Source: Mesocentrotus franciscanus (Eukaryota; Echinodermata; Echinoidea; Camarodonta; Strongylocentrotidae). Taken from it: 64,000 nt of DNA. The translations under genes were made by a program, and so were the position numbers. Every line of letters begins with the position of its first letter. The first letter of the stretch is position 1. Positions 9,648-22,695 of this stretch are shown here, piece after piece. The stretch lies in assembly GCA_037976565.1 (NCBI GenBank), contig CP137668.1:20419804-20483803 (forward strand), written 5' to 3'. The notes under the pieces are model-generated. The model saw only the letters and a list, made by a program, of their open reading frames with translations, had not been told where the DNA came from and ran no database searches.

Positions 9648-12600
9648 TGAAGGCAGTAATTTGAAAGATAAGAAAAGTACCTAGCAAATTTGTGAGGATA
9701 TACTTATTACTGTCCTATATATGAGCATTTGTTCAGAAATGGTGTTTTCTTGACATAAAGGTAGGGGATCAGTGAGAATATCGACTTGTTAATGCTTTAC
9801 ATGGCTCAAGGTTCATCCTTTGGAAGAAAAACAAATGCAGACTGTAGAAAAAATCTGTTTCATTCATCTTGTACAGATTGGAAAAGATGACTTGATCATG
9901 TACTCATTGTTGTGATATGGACAGTAGTATTTGTGCTGTAGATCTCCTAAAATACAAGTCTTTCTTGGCACAAGTTGTAGAGCTACCATTACTTGCCATT
10001 GAGATGAAATTACTCATGATTCCTGGAGTACAACTTAAGAAACCAAAGTCAAATGATGTACTTACATTGGAGATACATTAGATATGTTCAGCATGTGTAG
10101 ATATTTACTCTCGTGTGCCCCTCAGATCTGTTTTTCAGATTGAGTAGAGTCAAATGCTTGCTCACTAGGCATGTTATTGTATTCTCTATGTATATGCAAG
10201 CATCTCTCAATTGTACATCCACATCTCTAGGACTGCATTGTTGTATTCTTAAATGTGGTAGCAGTAGGAGAAATGCTACCAGAATATATCTTCATGCGAG
10301 AAAAGTTTATTAGCTTGCCAACTTTAGAAAAACTGCTTATGCGTGATATTTGTCCATTGTTTGTTCCGGCTATTCTTACTAGACAGAAATATTGATAGAA
10401 ACACTCTAGTGCTGTTGACAGAGATTACTCTAAATAGAGACAAGTACAACATATATGTATGAGTTTGCACAATGTGAATGTATGTTGGAACTTGATTTGC
10501 CAGATGCAAACATAGTTAAATGGGGTGCCTCATCACATGGACTTTGAGTAACGATAAAACCTCAGTACTTATCTTCAAACCATTCTGAAAATATATATAT
10601 TTTTCACATTACATGTTAATCAAGAAAGTAAGATGAAGAAACTATGCTGCTCTTGGTATTATACAATGAGAAATATAACCTATTCAATTTTATTTTCTTA
10701 AGGGGTTTTCTTTTGCTTTATTTGTTATAGCTGCCCGAGGCATTCACGACTTGAAGAAAATTTTAGTGGAAAATCTTTGTTTTTGTTATAGAAACCTTAA
10801 ACACCAGAATTTGTTTTTATTTAGGAAAAATCTCTGCCAGGCAAACATGGAAATATACACGATATGTGGTATATGGTTGACTTGTAGAGTCTTAGTGGCG
10901 CTCTGGCCAAAATACAGGCCAATGTTGATTCCTCCCCCATTTTGTTGTAATATATGTTGGCAGTCTTGTGTTAAATCATCTTCAACTTATGAGACTTTAT
11001 AGTAACATGTCCATGACTAAACATTATTAGTGTTTGCTGTGACAATGTACACCAAAAAATGTTATTGTTTGGTACAGAAGTGCTTCCGTTTATCTCGTTT
11101 TTCTCAAGAGCAAACCTCCTGATCGCAGAAGTCCTCATAGGAGTTAGGACAATTCCACATGGGTGTTGACAACCAATCATGACTTACTTTTCTTCCTTTT
11201 CTTTGCTAAAGTTTCATTGATTTGTGTAATTTGTACAAGCTCATTTGATATACACTTACAATTCTTTAAACTGGACATGTACTTGCATCAAAGCACAACT
11301 TCTGTGCAATAATTTCTTTAAACATGTAACACTTCAACCTTTGTAGTTACTAACAGATTTTACTTGATTCCTTGTAAAGGAGCCCCCTCCCCCTTTTTTT
11401 GTCTTTGTTTCTCCCGTGTGGAATCATCCCATAGGTCAATCTCTTGGCATCTCCTTGCAGATATAGATGACACGTACCTGCAATGGTTAAATGATTTCTT
11501 ATCGCAGTGACATCGGCAGTAGATTTCAACATCTTAGGGTGCTAAACATAGGTTTGATTTATTGTAGGAGCTTCCACGCACGATTGTTTATGAACCATAC
11601 ATGCTAATATATCATTTATTCAAATCTGTTTAGCTTCCCTTATGAAAATGCCTCCTATGATATAACAAAATTAAACAAATGATAGTGGTCATTGCCCCAA
11701 TGCGTATGGTAGGATAATATTCTCAACTAGAATACTGCCTGTAAAAGCTCAGAGGAACTAATTCTTTGTTGAAAGTTGGCTTGTTTGGAAGCAAAAATAA
11801 TTTTAGGAAACTGTACCATGATGCTTTCCTTTCATTATTCCTAGGTATGCAGTCATCAATAAACATCTTTATAGTATATGATATTATTTCATTGCTTACC
11901 TAATTCATTGATTACCTTATTCTTATTACTAGAAACATGTATGCAATCCTGCACTGTGTTAATTCATCTTAAGCAATTTTACCGTGGATTACACAGGTTT
12001 TTGTCATACTGAGCAATAGCACCTAGAGACTGATAATGTTTCAATTTAGGATCTAAAGATCTGGAAGAATCGTACAGTCAAGAGAACTGGGGAGAAATGG
12101 GGAAAAATCTCCACAAAAATATTTGGATAAATCCTGAAGTACAGACCTAATCCCTCTCACATTTAGGGTCATCAGCAGAGACAGAGGCATACATTTATGG
12201 AGATGATATGTGTGTTTCTTATTCTGAAGAATGCTATGGAGGCTGGGTTCAATTCCATGTCAAGTATTTGGGATAGAGTGGTGTCACTCTCTAATCATGT
12301 TGAGGTTTATTATGCTATGTCACTGTGATAAAGAAAGAACCCATTCCTTCTTATAAAGCTGTCTAAGAAGATGTAATGATACTTTTTGAAAAAGATAGCG
12401 AAAACATGTCAAACTTAACAAGATTTTTGAGCAAATGTAGGGTGCTGGTTTATAAATATATATTGCTGTTTTTCAAAATGTTTTGCTGTACATAGAGATA
12501 AGACAACAGAGTGAAAGAATAATGTAATGTAATGTTCATTTGTTGTGAAATTATTTGTGTGTATGAAGCCTTAATAGTAGTTTTTAAGAATTGTCAATTG

Positions 12601-12929
12601 ATAATAATGAAAGGGGAATTGAAGATTACAAATGTAAGATTATTACTGTGTTGGATGAGACCAACTTAATTTTATTTGAAAAAGAAAAGTTTTATGAATT
12701 ATAATTTCTTAATTTGAGTATAAGTTGAGATTTGAAAGACCATGATAAGGGTCAATAATATTGATAATGTCTCAATATGTGCAGATATATGTGCTGAGAT
12801 TGTATTGTTAATGAGGATTGTTTTACCTGACTGCTAAGAAAGCAAGTGTATGCTTGCAGGTAAGCAACAGGGGACTGACGGCTTTAAGTCCTCTCTGAGG
12901 GACTTGGTAATTAGGATTAATGCCCTACC

Positions 12930-13015
12930 AAATGTCACTAATGCATTTGACTTGGTTTCAAACCCGCTACTTCCTGTTTACGAGACCACTGCTCTACCAC
13001 TGAGCCATCATGTCT
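12930..13015 (-). repeat. tRNA-derived SINE head
   Basis: Read on the minus strand it gives TGGCTCAGTGGTAGAGCAGT (A-box-like, tRNA D-arm), a CGT triplet in the anticodon position, and GGGTTTGAAACC (B-box-like). The acceptor stem does not close cleanly and it continues into unrelated sequence, so it is a SINE or tRNA-like fragment rather than a working tRNA gene. Confidence 0.6.
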
Positions 13016-16000
13016 TCATCGCATGTTTGCTTGTATGGATAGACTGTGCATCGGTACAATATTTAGGCACCTTGCCTTTACAGTGGACATCTCAAATTTC
13101 TGTAGCAACTATGATATCCATTCTACGTCCCTTATGGTTAAAAGTGGGAAATATCATTGTCCATGGCCGTGAATATTGCCACAGCTAAAGGAACTACCCT
13201 CTCCCTCTTTTTCCATTTGTGAAAAATAAGAATGATTGCTAACAAATGCTAAGCATCGGTATGTTGATGGTATTTGCTTCAGGATTCATCAGTTGTAGGC
13301 CTACCGCCCTGTGCCTGTTATACAACAATGATGGTATAATATTTTATCTTATTATTTGTTTATTGATTTATGTTCATGAAGGAACTATTTCAAAATGGCA
13401 GCTTCCATTGTGGTTATACCATTTTCAAAACTCTATTCTTTTCATCTTAGTTTTAAGAGAAATTTGTTCTACAGAATGCCTCAAGATTAAATCTGAGCAG
13501 AATATTTTTTAGCTCTTTTATGAGAGAACCAAAGAAAGCTCAGTTATGAGTAATATATCTTATTTATCCAGTATTTTGCCTCCATCTTTTAATTTGATTT
13601 CTTTGTAAAAAAAATCTTGCCACAAATATCTTGAGCTGGCCATGCATTATTTTCATAATTTCATTTGAAGGATACTTTTTACTCTCATGGTTTTTATAAT
13701 AAGACCGTATATTTGAATGAAAATCTTTAGGATTCCAAATTCACAATTTAAAATAAATAACTTTTGTTTGCCATTTATAAAAATTTGCAAGGGAAATGAG
13801 CTGTTCCAGTATTACAGTATGATAATTTCAACATAAATGCATGGTGCACCTATTCAAATTGATCTATCTTTTCCACTGTATCTCTTGCTTGATAAACAAT
13901 GAGGTGTAAACGTGGTGTTAACATGTAGGAAGAACTACAACAATTGTAATGATATGCAGTATGACTTTTTCTATTGCTTGGAAAGTTGGGACAGAATTTG
14001 TGATGATGAAAGAGCTCATATTCTTTTGCCTAATGTAAAATTGTTTAAAAAAGAAATATAAATAAAGTAGTGTAGGTCAATCCATTTCGCACGTACATTT
14101 GCAATGAATTGATATTAATTGATGTTTGAAAGTTGATAACAAGTTAACAATCTGAATTTTAATAGCATCGTAGAAGTGGGATATTGTTTTATTGTCTTCA
14201 TTCTCTCTCATGTAAAATATGTTGTGAACTTAGTTGTGAAAATGAAACATACAGGCTAATTGACCTCCTTATGTCTCTGTGTTGGTCTCAATTGGTAATT
14301 CCCGTAATTTGTTTATTATTTTTTGATTGAAATACATGTTAAAACATCAAATACTGTACAGATGTTGAATGTGCAATTTTTCTTTCCATTTTATTGCAAG
14401 TAATTTATGTTAGATGTCCTAATATTCTTTTAAAAAGGCTGTTGTGTATTATTTTATGTACTAGATATTCATTTTAGATGTGTAGTTGTAGTTTTAGGAG
14501 ATGTTTTATTTCACTCTCTCCCATCAAGAGATCATACTCATCAAGTAGATAAAGAAGTTGGGTCATTTATGATATGATTTGAGACTTCCCTATCTAGATT
14601 GCATTTGATACCAAGCTAAAATTGAAATTATTTGTTGAATTTTCTACGCAGCTAATCAAATAGTATCAAAACCATTCTCCATGATATGCTATTCGAATGC
14701 ATCCATACGATACTGGAGAATGAACTGTTTTGCTGAAAAGTATTGCATCATTTCTATCTCATGATTCCATTTTCATCAATCGTAGTTGATTTAAATATTG
14801 TGTATCACACAGCCAGTATTGCTCTCACATAGTGAGTCTATATTTTACAAAAGAAGGCTAAGCACATTATTTTTGTAAGATTGTTTTTCTGGGAGCTTAT
14901 CTCACCCTAAGTCTGTTAGGTTGAGATTTGTTATGTCCTTGAATGGTTTGTAAGTGGAAAAGGTACTATGTACATGTTAGTGTGTAATGTTAGCTAAACA
15001 GATACGCTATATTAAGGCTTTTCAGATCTGTAACTCCTTTATCAATATTTTGTTTACTCAAATTTTGAATATATCATTTTTTTAAAAACCATTTTCCATA
15101 CTTTTCCCATACTTTTCCCTATTTTACTATTTCCATATTACTCTCCTGATCAATCGTTTCAATATAGTTTTTTAAATTCCGATTTGTTTTCTTTTGTTTT
15201 CTTTTTAAAATCAATTCAGCATCTTTGATCTTGTCTTTTGTGGAAACGGTGCGTTACTGAAGTATTTCCGTGTCAAACCTATTAGGGTATGCTATTGTTG
15301 CTGTGTTTGTTTTGTTTTGTTTTTTTCCCGAAATGAAAAATAATTTTAACGTGTTTGTATTGACTTGTCAGTAGCTGGATAAAATGAGTGAACAGGTATG
15401 CATTTATCACCGTATAAAAAAAAAAAGGAAAGAAAATATTTTGGTACACATGGAGTAGTTGATAAAAAGAAGTACTGTTCTTGTTCAATTTTTTGTCCCT
15501 TTCCATCCTTTCCATCTTTTTAGTTTTGGCCGTGAAACTTCTTTGCATGTTCTACATTTGATATATTTCAGGCTTACTTTACCATTGCGTGTTAAAATCT
15601 TTTGTGTGTATATATACATATATATATATTATATATATTGTCAAGTGAATTTCTATGGCAAATAAAAAGTAACTGCAGTGGCAGATTTTTGGTGTACAGA
15701 AAAATCCTGTACATTCATTGACTGCCTTATTCTAAGATGTATTTCTGTATGTTGAGAACCAAATCTCCTTGCTATGGAAAATGAGTAGTTGAAGCAAAAA
15801 AAAAAAAAAAAGTTCTAGAACGAAAATGTTTGTGCTGTCGCATATATTGCTAATTAAGTATGTTAAAGAAATTGAATTTATGAAAAATCAAAAAAAGATA
15901 AAAGAAAAGAAAAAAAAAAGATAAGATATATATGCGTTGACATGTTGCTTTTGTTTCTTTTTTTCTTCCAAGTTGAAATTGGTGCATAGACATATTTTAA

Positions 16001-16547
16001 TGACAAAGATAAATGATTTAAGATATGCTTATTTTTCTCTGTTGGCTTGTGGAAATGGGTATTCTGATAAACTATCATTTTGATTTGGGTTTACTATGGG
16101 ATATATGGGTTAGGTTAGGTTTAGGTTTGTGTCCAAATTGAAAGCTGTCATCTTACAATTATGATGGGGTGATATCTTTACTTGCAATTTGTTACATTAT
16201 CTGAATTGTATCTGTTTCAACAGTGTACTGTATTTATGATGTGTCACCTCGAACAAATGATCTGAAAATACCTTGCAAATGTAGAATCAATAGTAGAGGG
16301 GGAAATAAATCCCAGTATGATACAGAGTCAAAGCCTTTGTAAACAAAGAGATTATAATTACTGCATGCATTATATTGAAACAGACGTGTTGAAAAAGACA
16401 ACTTTCATTGGAGAAAAAAATGTCACTTTCTTTCTTCTTGTGAATGAGCTATGTGGATAAAAAAAAATAAATGATGAAAAATATGATCTGTGGAAAAATA
16501 TATTCAGTGTTTTGTGTCATTATTGTTGTGAATAGATATATCTGTAG

Positions 16548-16572
16548 AGAGAGAGAGAGAGAGAGAGAGAGA
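16548..16572. repeat. (GA)n microsatellite
   Basis: A run of GA dinucleotides, about 12 units, followed by GAAGAAGAA. It lies in non-coding AT-rich DNA. Confidence 0.9.
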
Positions 16573-17307
16573 AGAAGAAATGTATGAAATTGTAGAATTG
16601 GTCAGAAGATTTAGAAGAATAACGGGTAGAGACATTTTCAGCCCTCCTCTTCCTTCAAACTAAGCATATGTACGGTTATCAAGCTTTTTATCTATGCACA
16701 ATTCAACCATTTGACTTTTTCTTATTTCAAAAGATATATTTTTACATGACATGAAAATTATTTCAGATGTGCTAATGTCATGCCAAGTCACATGCCAAAT
16801 ATCTTGATTATTATGAAGCAGGGTTGGCACATTTAAAACAATGTTAAGATCACCCATTATTTTGTTAAAACATAAAAAACATGATTTAAAACACCCTCAT
16901 GTGTGTTACAAATTTTATTTGCATTTTTATCAATGTGTTATTTTCTTGCTTAAAGGGATAGTTGAGTTTTGGTATAGAGGGCGCTACACAAAATAATTTT
17001 GTTGTGAGATAATGAAAAACTGAGTGTCAAATTTGAAAGAATATACAATTTAAATGACAAAATCATCTGTTTGATCAAAATCGGTTCAGAGACGGCTGAA
17101 ATATCCATAAATATAACAATTTCTAATATTTGTGAACCAGCCGTTGAAAGACAAAAAAATATTTTTAAATAGTTGTTGATGATCTCTCTATTTAATCATT
17201 ATTTTAACAAAACATAACATGCACAATTTTATTAATGAAAATGGTCGAAACCAATGACTTTTGGAGAATGCCCTCATGTGGTTTAATGGCTCTTTTATTA
17301 CCAAGTC

Positions 17308-17470
17308 CAGTGGCGGATCCAGGGGGGCTAGGGGAGGGGCCCCTACCCCCCATAACAGGTAAAACACCCTTTTTTGAAAAAAGAAGATGGGCCCTCCCTG
17401 GCCCCCCAAAAAAAAAAATGGTGCTCACTACCCCTGGCACCCAAGGGGGAGGGGGGGTGGCGGTGGAAAA
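17308..17470. mobile_element. Truncated copy of the CAGTGGCGGATCCAGG MITE family
   Basis: Begins CAGTGGCGGATCCAGGGGGG, the same left end as the element at 52558. GC-rich polypurine/polypyrimidine sequence follows. No matching right terminal repeat (CCTGGATACGCCACTG) is found, so this copy is truncated or rearranged. The open frames on both strands here come from the skewed composition. Confidence 0.65.
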
Positions 17471-18283
17471 AAAATTCCACACTTGCATAAAACAATGATA
17501 ACGCTCACAAATAATTGTTCACCTCTTCCCAGAACTCAACCTTCTCTTTAAATACCAGGGGAGTAAAATCTTTGTCCACCCTATCTCTCTCCTCTTAGGT
17601 CTTCTGAAATGTACATGATACTGTCAGCCCAAGAAGATGAAGCCCCAAGACTGAGAAGTTGGTCTCATTGCCATCTTTTTTACTATTGATCTGCTGGGAT
17701 ATTCCTGTTTAAAATCCTTAAGTCTCCAAACCTTTTAATATGAGCCTTGTTGAATTACACTGTATGCACATGCTGTAGTTTAGAAAAAAAACATGTATGT
17801 CTGCCTCATTTGTCAGTACATTTTAAATACAGTGTAAGCTTTCACACATACTGTATGTTTAAAAAAAAAATTTTCCTTAACCATTTCTGCAATGTGAAAA
17901 TTTAAAAATTTCAATTTCATTATGATTCATCATTAGTTCAACATCTAATGATATAAAAGACATATTACAAGTGGCTTACCTCAGTTGCGTATCAATATGG
18001 GGGTGGCAGAGGAAGAAAAAATTCATGATCCTAAATTAACGAATGAATTATGGTTTGGGTAGAGGTCAAAAGAAAACTACATTGTACTTAATAACCCTCA
18101 TAATAACGTTCTAAATTTGAAATTACTATTTGATGACACAGCCAAGGATTTTTAAAGTTCCAATATTTGGGCAGCGAGGTGGCCAGATTGAATTATTTTG
18201 ATGTCGAAGTAACATTTTTGCCATAATTATTGTTGTTTTCATTTTGTTTTGCTTTGCTTGGTTTGCTTGCTTGTGAAATGTAT

Positions 18284-18600
18284 GAATAGGATGGTCGAAA
18301 TTCAGCAACCAGGTCTCGCCCCCCCCCCCATGAACACGTTCTTTATTTTTTGTTCCCTCAATCTTGAAATTAATCAACAGGATGGTTGACATTGAGCTAC
18401 CACTGTACCAGGTCTTCCCCCATGAACATGAAATTAATCAACAGGATGGTTGACATTGAGCTACCACTGTACCAGGTCTCATGAACATGTTATTTTTTGT
18501 TTGCTCACTTCCCTCACTCTTAAAATTAATCAACAGGATGGTTGACATTGAGCTACCACTTAATGTACCAGGCCTCAGCCCCCTCCATGAAAATATGCCC
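18284..18600. repeat. Short tandem repeat, four irregular units
   Basis: Three close copies of ATTAATCAACAGGATGGTTG, each followed by ACATTGAGCTACCACT, start near 18369, 18431 and 18525. A more diverged unit lies at 18284-18370. Unit length varies from about 62 to 95 bp because of inserts such as TGTTATTTTTTGTTTGC. Confidence 0.8.
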
Positions 18601-19390
18601 TTTTGCTTATGATTTCAGAACTCCCATGCAAATTTTTATATGGGTACGGTAAATGCATATGAAATTGCATTTTGTTGGGTTAAAAATGCTAAAAATATAC
18701 CGCAATTTCATTGTTTGCCTCAGGATGCCATAATACCTGACCACAGTCACCACTGCATGGTGACTCACTGCAGTGAAAGCATGTTTCCTTCAAAAAAAAG
18801 CTTTAAACAATAGAATATAATTTAATCAAAACACATTTTTTTATCACAACCCTGTTATGAAGGAAAGAATTTTTTTTAATGACAGGACACCTTTTATTAA
18901 TCATCAACTGATGATCACATGTGACTCTGTGTAATGTACTGATACATCACATGAGAATCATATATCACAAGTGTCATGTACTCATACATCACATGGGGTA
19001 CATTAGGTACACACGTGCCAACATTGTGCTTTGAAAACTCTCAGTTCAAATCTTGCTGAAATGCTGAATATAATTCTTTTTTTTACAAAATCTCAAATTT
19101 TGGTTTAGATAACCATATGTATCTATAAGCAAAGATGAGTAGGTTTCAGGGATTCAGGCATATTTGTATTCAGGGTCTTTCCTTGAATAAGTCAAGAGAA
19201 ACAATAGGTAAACTTGAAATAAATAGACATGTAAATTATTTTTGTATTGTATTAATCTCTTTAATTCATTTTTATTGAGATACATTTGATATAAGGCAAC
19301 ATAATAAAGAAAATCCTGGAATGATATCAGATCATACATGTTGCATAAGAATTATTCTTTTCAATGAAGACATGTTTCTACCAGCTATGA

Positions 19391-20162
19391 TATACAGTGC
19401 ATATCAAAGAAAAGTATACCCAACTTTGGTAGATTCCCACCTGTGCAACCTTGAATTATGTCATTTTAATGAGTAAATAATATTCTGTCTAATGATACCT
19501 TATTCATAACTGTGCTGGTGCATTAGACAAGTGAGAAGTGAAACATCATGAGACAAGAAGTCAAAAGGATGTTTAAACTAATTAAAGGATATCCTGTGGA
19601 CTTGAAATGAGGTCCTGTGAAAGCTTAGATACATTGCATCACTTTAAACAATGAAGCAATGAAGCATGAAGCAGAATTTAACTTTTAAAAGGATTTAAGA
19701 CCGAAGTAATGAATGCATATGGCCTGACCCACATTTGTTGCATCAGCCCAAACTTGGTACAAGGGAATTTTGACTCCACTTTTAAAAACCCTGGTGCTAA
19801 GTCATCCGCGGCAGAAAAATTATGAATAGAGTACTAACTGTAAAAGTAGAAATATTCGCGGTACATTAATTTTTGCTGATTTCGCGCTAAGATCGGCAAG
19901 TGCAAATTTTAGAAATCGCGAAAATATAAGCATGACTTCTTATGCATATTTTGAACGGGCTGAATCGCGTGCAACGCGAATTTAAGAACCTGCTAATATG
20001 TTTTGGGGTCGCTCAGCGCGAAAATAACAGCGTTTACAGTATTAGACAGAAAACAAGTTACTCTTTACCATGAAATAGGTTTCATATCACATACCATGTA
20101 TTACTTTTTAATTATAAGCTACCCCAAAGTTGGGTATACTTTAAAAAAATATGTTCTGTATA
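19391..20162. mobile_element. Non-autonomous DNA element with long imperfect TIRs, nested MITE inside
   Basis: The left end TATACAGTGCATAT...AAAGTATACCCAACTTTGG (19391-19429) is inverted at the right end CCAAAGTTGGGTATACTTT...TCTGTATA (20123-20162). No transposase reading frame lies between. Within it, about 19831-20042 has its own inverted ends (ACTGTAAAAG and CGTTTACAGT) and CG-rich sequence unlike the rest, so it appears to be a second element inserted into the first. Confidence 0.65.
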
Positions 20163-21698
20163 TCTACATATAAAATTTACTGTCACATACAGACTTACAA
20201 ATATATTTGTATATTTTCTTATATTCAATAAATGATTTCAACATATTTGATGCTAATTTGAGTTAACTGTATAATATGCATATAATTGTAAAGGAAATAA
20301 ATTTGACAATTTTCAGGCATCTTCTACTCATAATTATGTACATACTAAATGTTCATATTGATTGCCTTATAGTGTCAACAAATATTTATCTGACATTTGT
20401 ACCATGTTACAATAAAAGTAAAATAGCAAACAGCATTAACAAAATGTCTGCCCATGCAAGATGGTAATGATCTGTGGTGTTCTTACTTCCATCCCCTCAC
20501 ATACAAGGATGCCCTCGATCAGTCTCTCTACAGAAATTTGAGAAATGTCATTCCAGATATTTTCTCCTAATATAAGTTTGAGAGTGCATTCAAATTGCCT
20601 TTAATGTTAACCGCAGGAATTTTCATCACCACTGCATAAGCTCAGAAATCTCATCAACCATGCACTATGATTAGCTATGCATTCAACTACACGGCTACAG
20701 GCTAAGAATGTTTAACTTATCAATATCAGCTAAATCATGAACCAGTGTTTGTAACTCATGCAGCTCATAAGTCTTGATGACAAAATTACATTGTCTCTAC
20801 AATAAAGTGGCAACAGTTTTGCCGACTTGCTTTGCTCACTTGTAACATTTTAGTTATTCTCATAGAAATGGCTTAGAAATAGTAAAATCACATTTATACA
20901 ATAAGAAACTCAATATTACCATGCAGAGCTGTGAGAATCTTCATATCAGAGGTTGTATTACAAAACATATCTACATAAAAACAACACATAAGATGTCCAC
21001 ATATACAAACAAATGCCTTCAAATTCAATGTATTACAAGTTTAAATCTTTACCAGGTTAATGTAGAAATAAATTAGTAATGTATTGCAGTAAAAATACTT
21101 CCATGTATCTTTAAAAAAGATTAAATGAGATTATATATCACATGAAGATGAACTACGACATGTTGTGTATAATAACAATCTACAAAAATTTACAAATTGT
21201 ACATGAATACCTTGTTAACGAATAATGAATTGCCTTTTCTTTCCTTTTTTTTTCAAGTGAATTTTTCTTTTTACTTCCAATGAGTCCATTCAATTGTCAA
21301 AACAGATTTACAAAATAAAAATCTTTATTTCCTGCAATGAGCAGTATTCCCTTCTTTTTTCCCTAAGAATTCATGAAACCATAGTAGTCAAGGGAATTGT
21401 ACTAATAAAAACTTGAAAATAGCAGTTTGAAAGGTGAGGAACTAAGTTACGGTATATGGTTAGCCACAACTCCATCAGATTCACTTGAAATTACATGTAC
21501 TTTATAGCAATGATACATAGGATTTCAGACTTATTCAAACCACAGTATGAATAGGATCCTTGTAACCTACATGTATTCTTATTGTGAGTAAACACTAATT
21601 TTCTCCTTAGTAAACTTTACAATTTGTCCTACAACTTCAGGGGCTGCTTTATTGCATGTCAAGCCAAAGTAAGAAACCATTCAATGTCAAATGTTAAA

Positions 21699-21833
21699 TA
21701 CAGTCAAACCTGTCTATAAGTACACTTTGTAGACAGTTTCCTTTAGTACATGTTTCAATGAGAAAATTTTTTCAAGGGAAACAAAAAATGTGGTCTTTGT
21801 AGACAGGTGGTCACTAAAGCAGGTTTGACTGTA
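21699..21833. mobile_element. MITE with TACAGTCAAACCTG ends
   Basis: The ends TACAGTCAAACCTG and CAGGTTTGACTGTA are perfect inverted repeats of 14 bp ending in TA, as expected for Tc1/mariner-type elements that duplicate a TA target. The interior (TTTGTAGACAGTTTCC..., GGTCTTTGTAGACAGGTGGT) is related to the copy at 28310-28503. Confidence 0.8.
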
Positions 21834-22604
21834 CTACCTTTTAAGTACACTCACCGGACCTACACAAAATAAATCGATAAAAGATAACATGCAATCAATC
21901 TTGGGGGTCTATGTAACAATGAATTCATTCTATTGGTTGTTTGTAGCCACAGATTAAGAAACATGGTCTGATTTCCTGAATTGTTAATATCTTGATTAAA
22001 AAAGAATCACATAAATGTATCTGTAATAGATCTTTAGACTTAAGGCTTGCTCAGATATAGCCCTGCAAAAAAGCCACGTTTTTTGAACGTATAAATGAAT
22101 GACAACTGCGCTGAGCATAGAACTTACATGTAGTCACTGAACTCTGTGTTATAGGATACAACAATGTGAAACGTATTACACTTTACATCATAATAATAAA
22201 ACGCTGTGGTTTTGCCGCGTCATATCTGAACGAGCCTCAATTAAGGAACCTTGAGAGTAGCTAGTCCACATAACAATGACATATAAAAGGCAAAACAATG
22301 GTACAAAATATAGAATAATATTTACATCTGAATGCGAGTGTAATGAAGTAGGCAGTTTTTTAAAGGTCCCTTTCTGCAAAATATGAAGTGTAAAAAGATC
22401 AGTTTGAATTAATTAAAAAAAAGGCCATTGTTTTGATCTTGTAATAGCACGTTTGTGAAACATATACATCGTTGGTAAAAAAAATAAAAAAGAAAGATAT
22501 TGAAAACTACTGCATCTTGTATCTCAATGTCCATGCTTATCAAATGTTCTCACATTTAGCTTGACTAACGGTTTTGATGCTCACAAAATGTAAGGAAATT
22601 AATC

Positions 22605-22695
22605 CCAACAGGATGCCAGTGCTGTACTGTGCTGGAACTTGAACCCATGACCTATATATCTCTGGTCACATGTTATACCACTGGACTATGACACA
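22605..22695 (-). repeat. tRNA-like SINE fragment
   Basis: On the minus strand: TAGTCCAGTGGTATAACATG (A-box-like) and ATGGGTTCAAGTTCCAGC (B-box-like, GGTTCAAGTTCC). The spacing resembles a tRNA, but the stems are not complementary enough for a functional gene. Confidence 0.55.

Larger units (their letters stand above)
7893..16500 (+). other. Probable LARP4 3' UTR and intergenic DNA
   Basis: AT-rich, with no credible coding exon on either strand. Possible poly(A) signals AATAAA occur at 11859, 14061 and 15661; the last two lie in AT-rich contexts, and I cannot choose between them. It includes the hairpin at 9617-9647 and a tRNA-like SINE fragment around 12930-13015. It also has low-complexity runs such as TATATA near 15608-15638 and A-runs at 15796 and 15890. 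Long 3' UTRs are usual for this family, but the extent here is inference. Confidence 0.4.

Noticed and set aside
12930..13015. Possible functional tRNA gene on the minus strand
   Set aside because: A- and B-box-like sequences are present but the acceptor stem does not pair; more likely a SINE.
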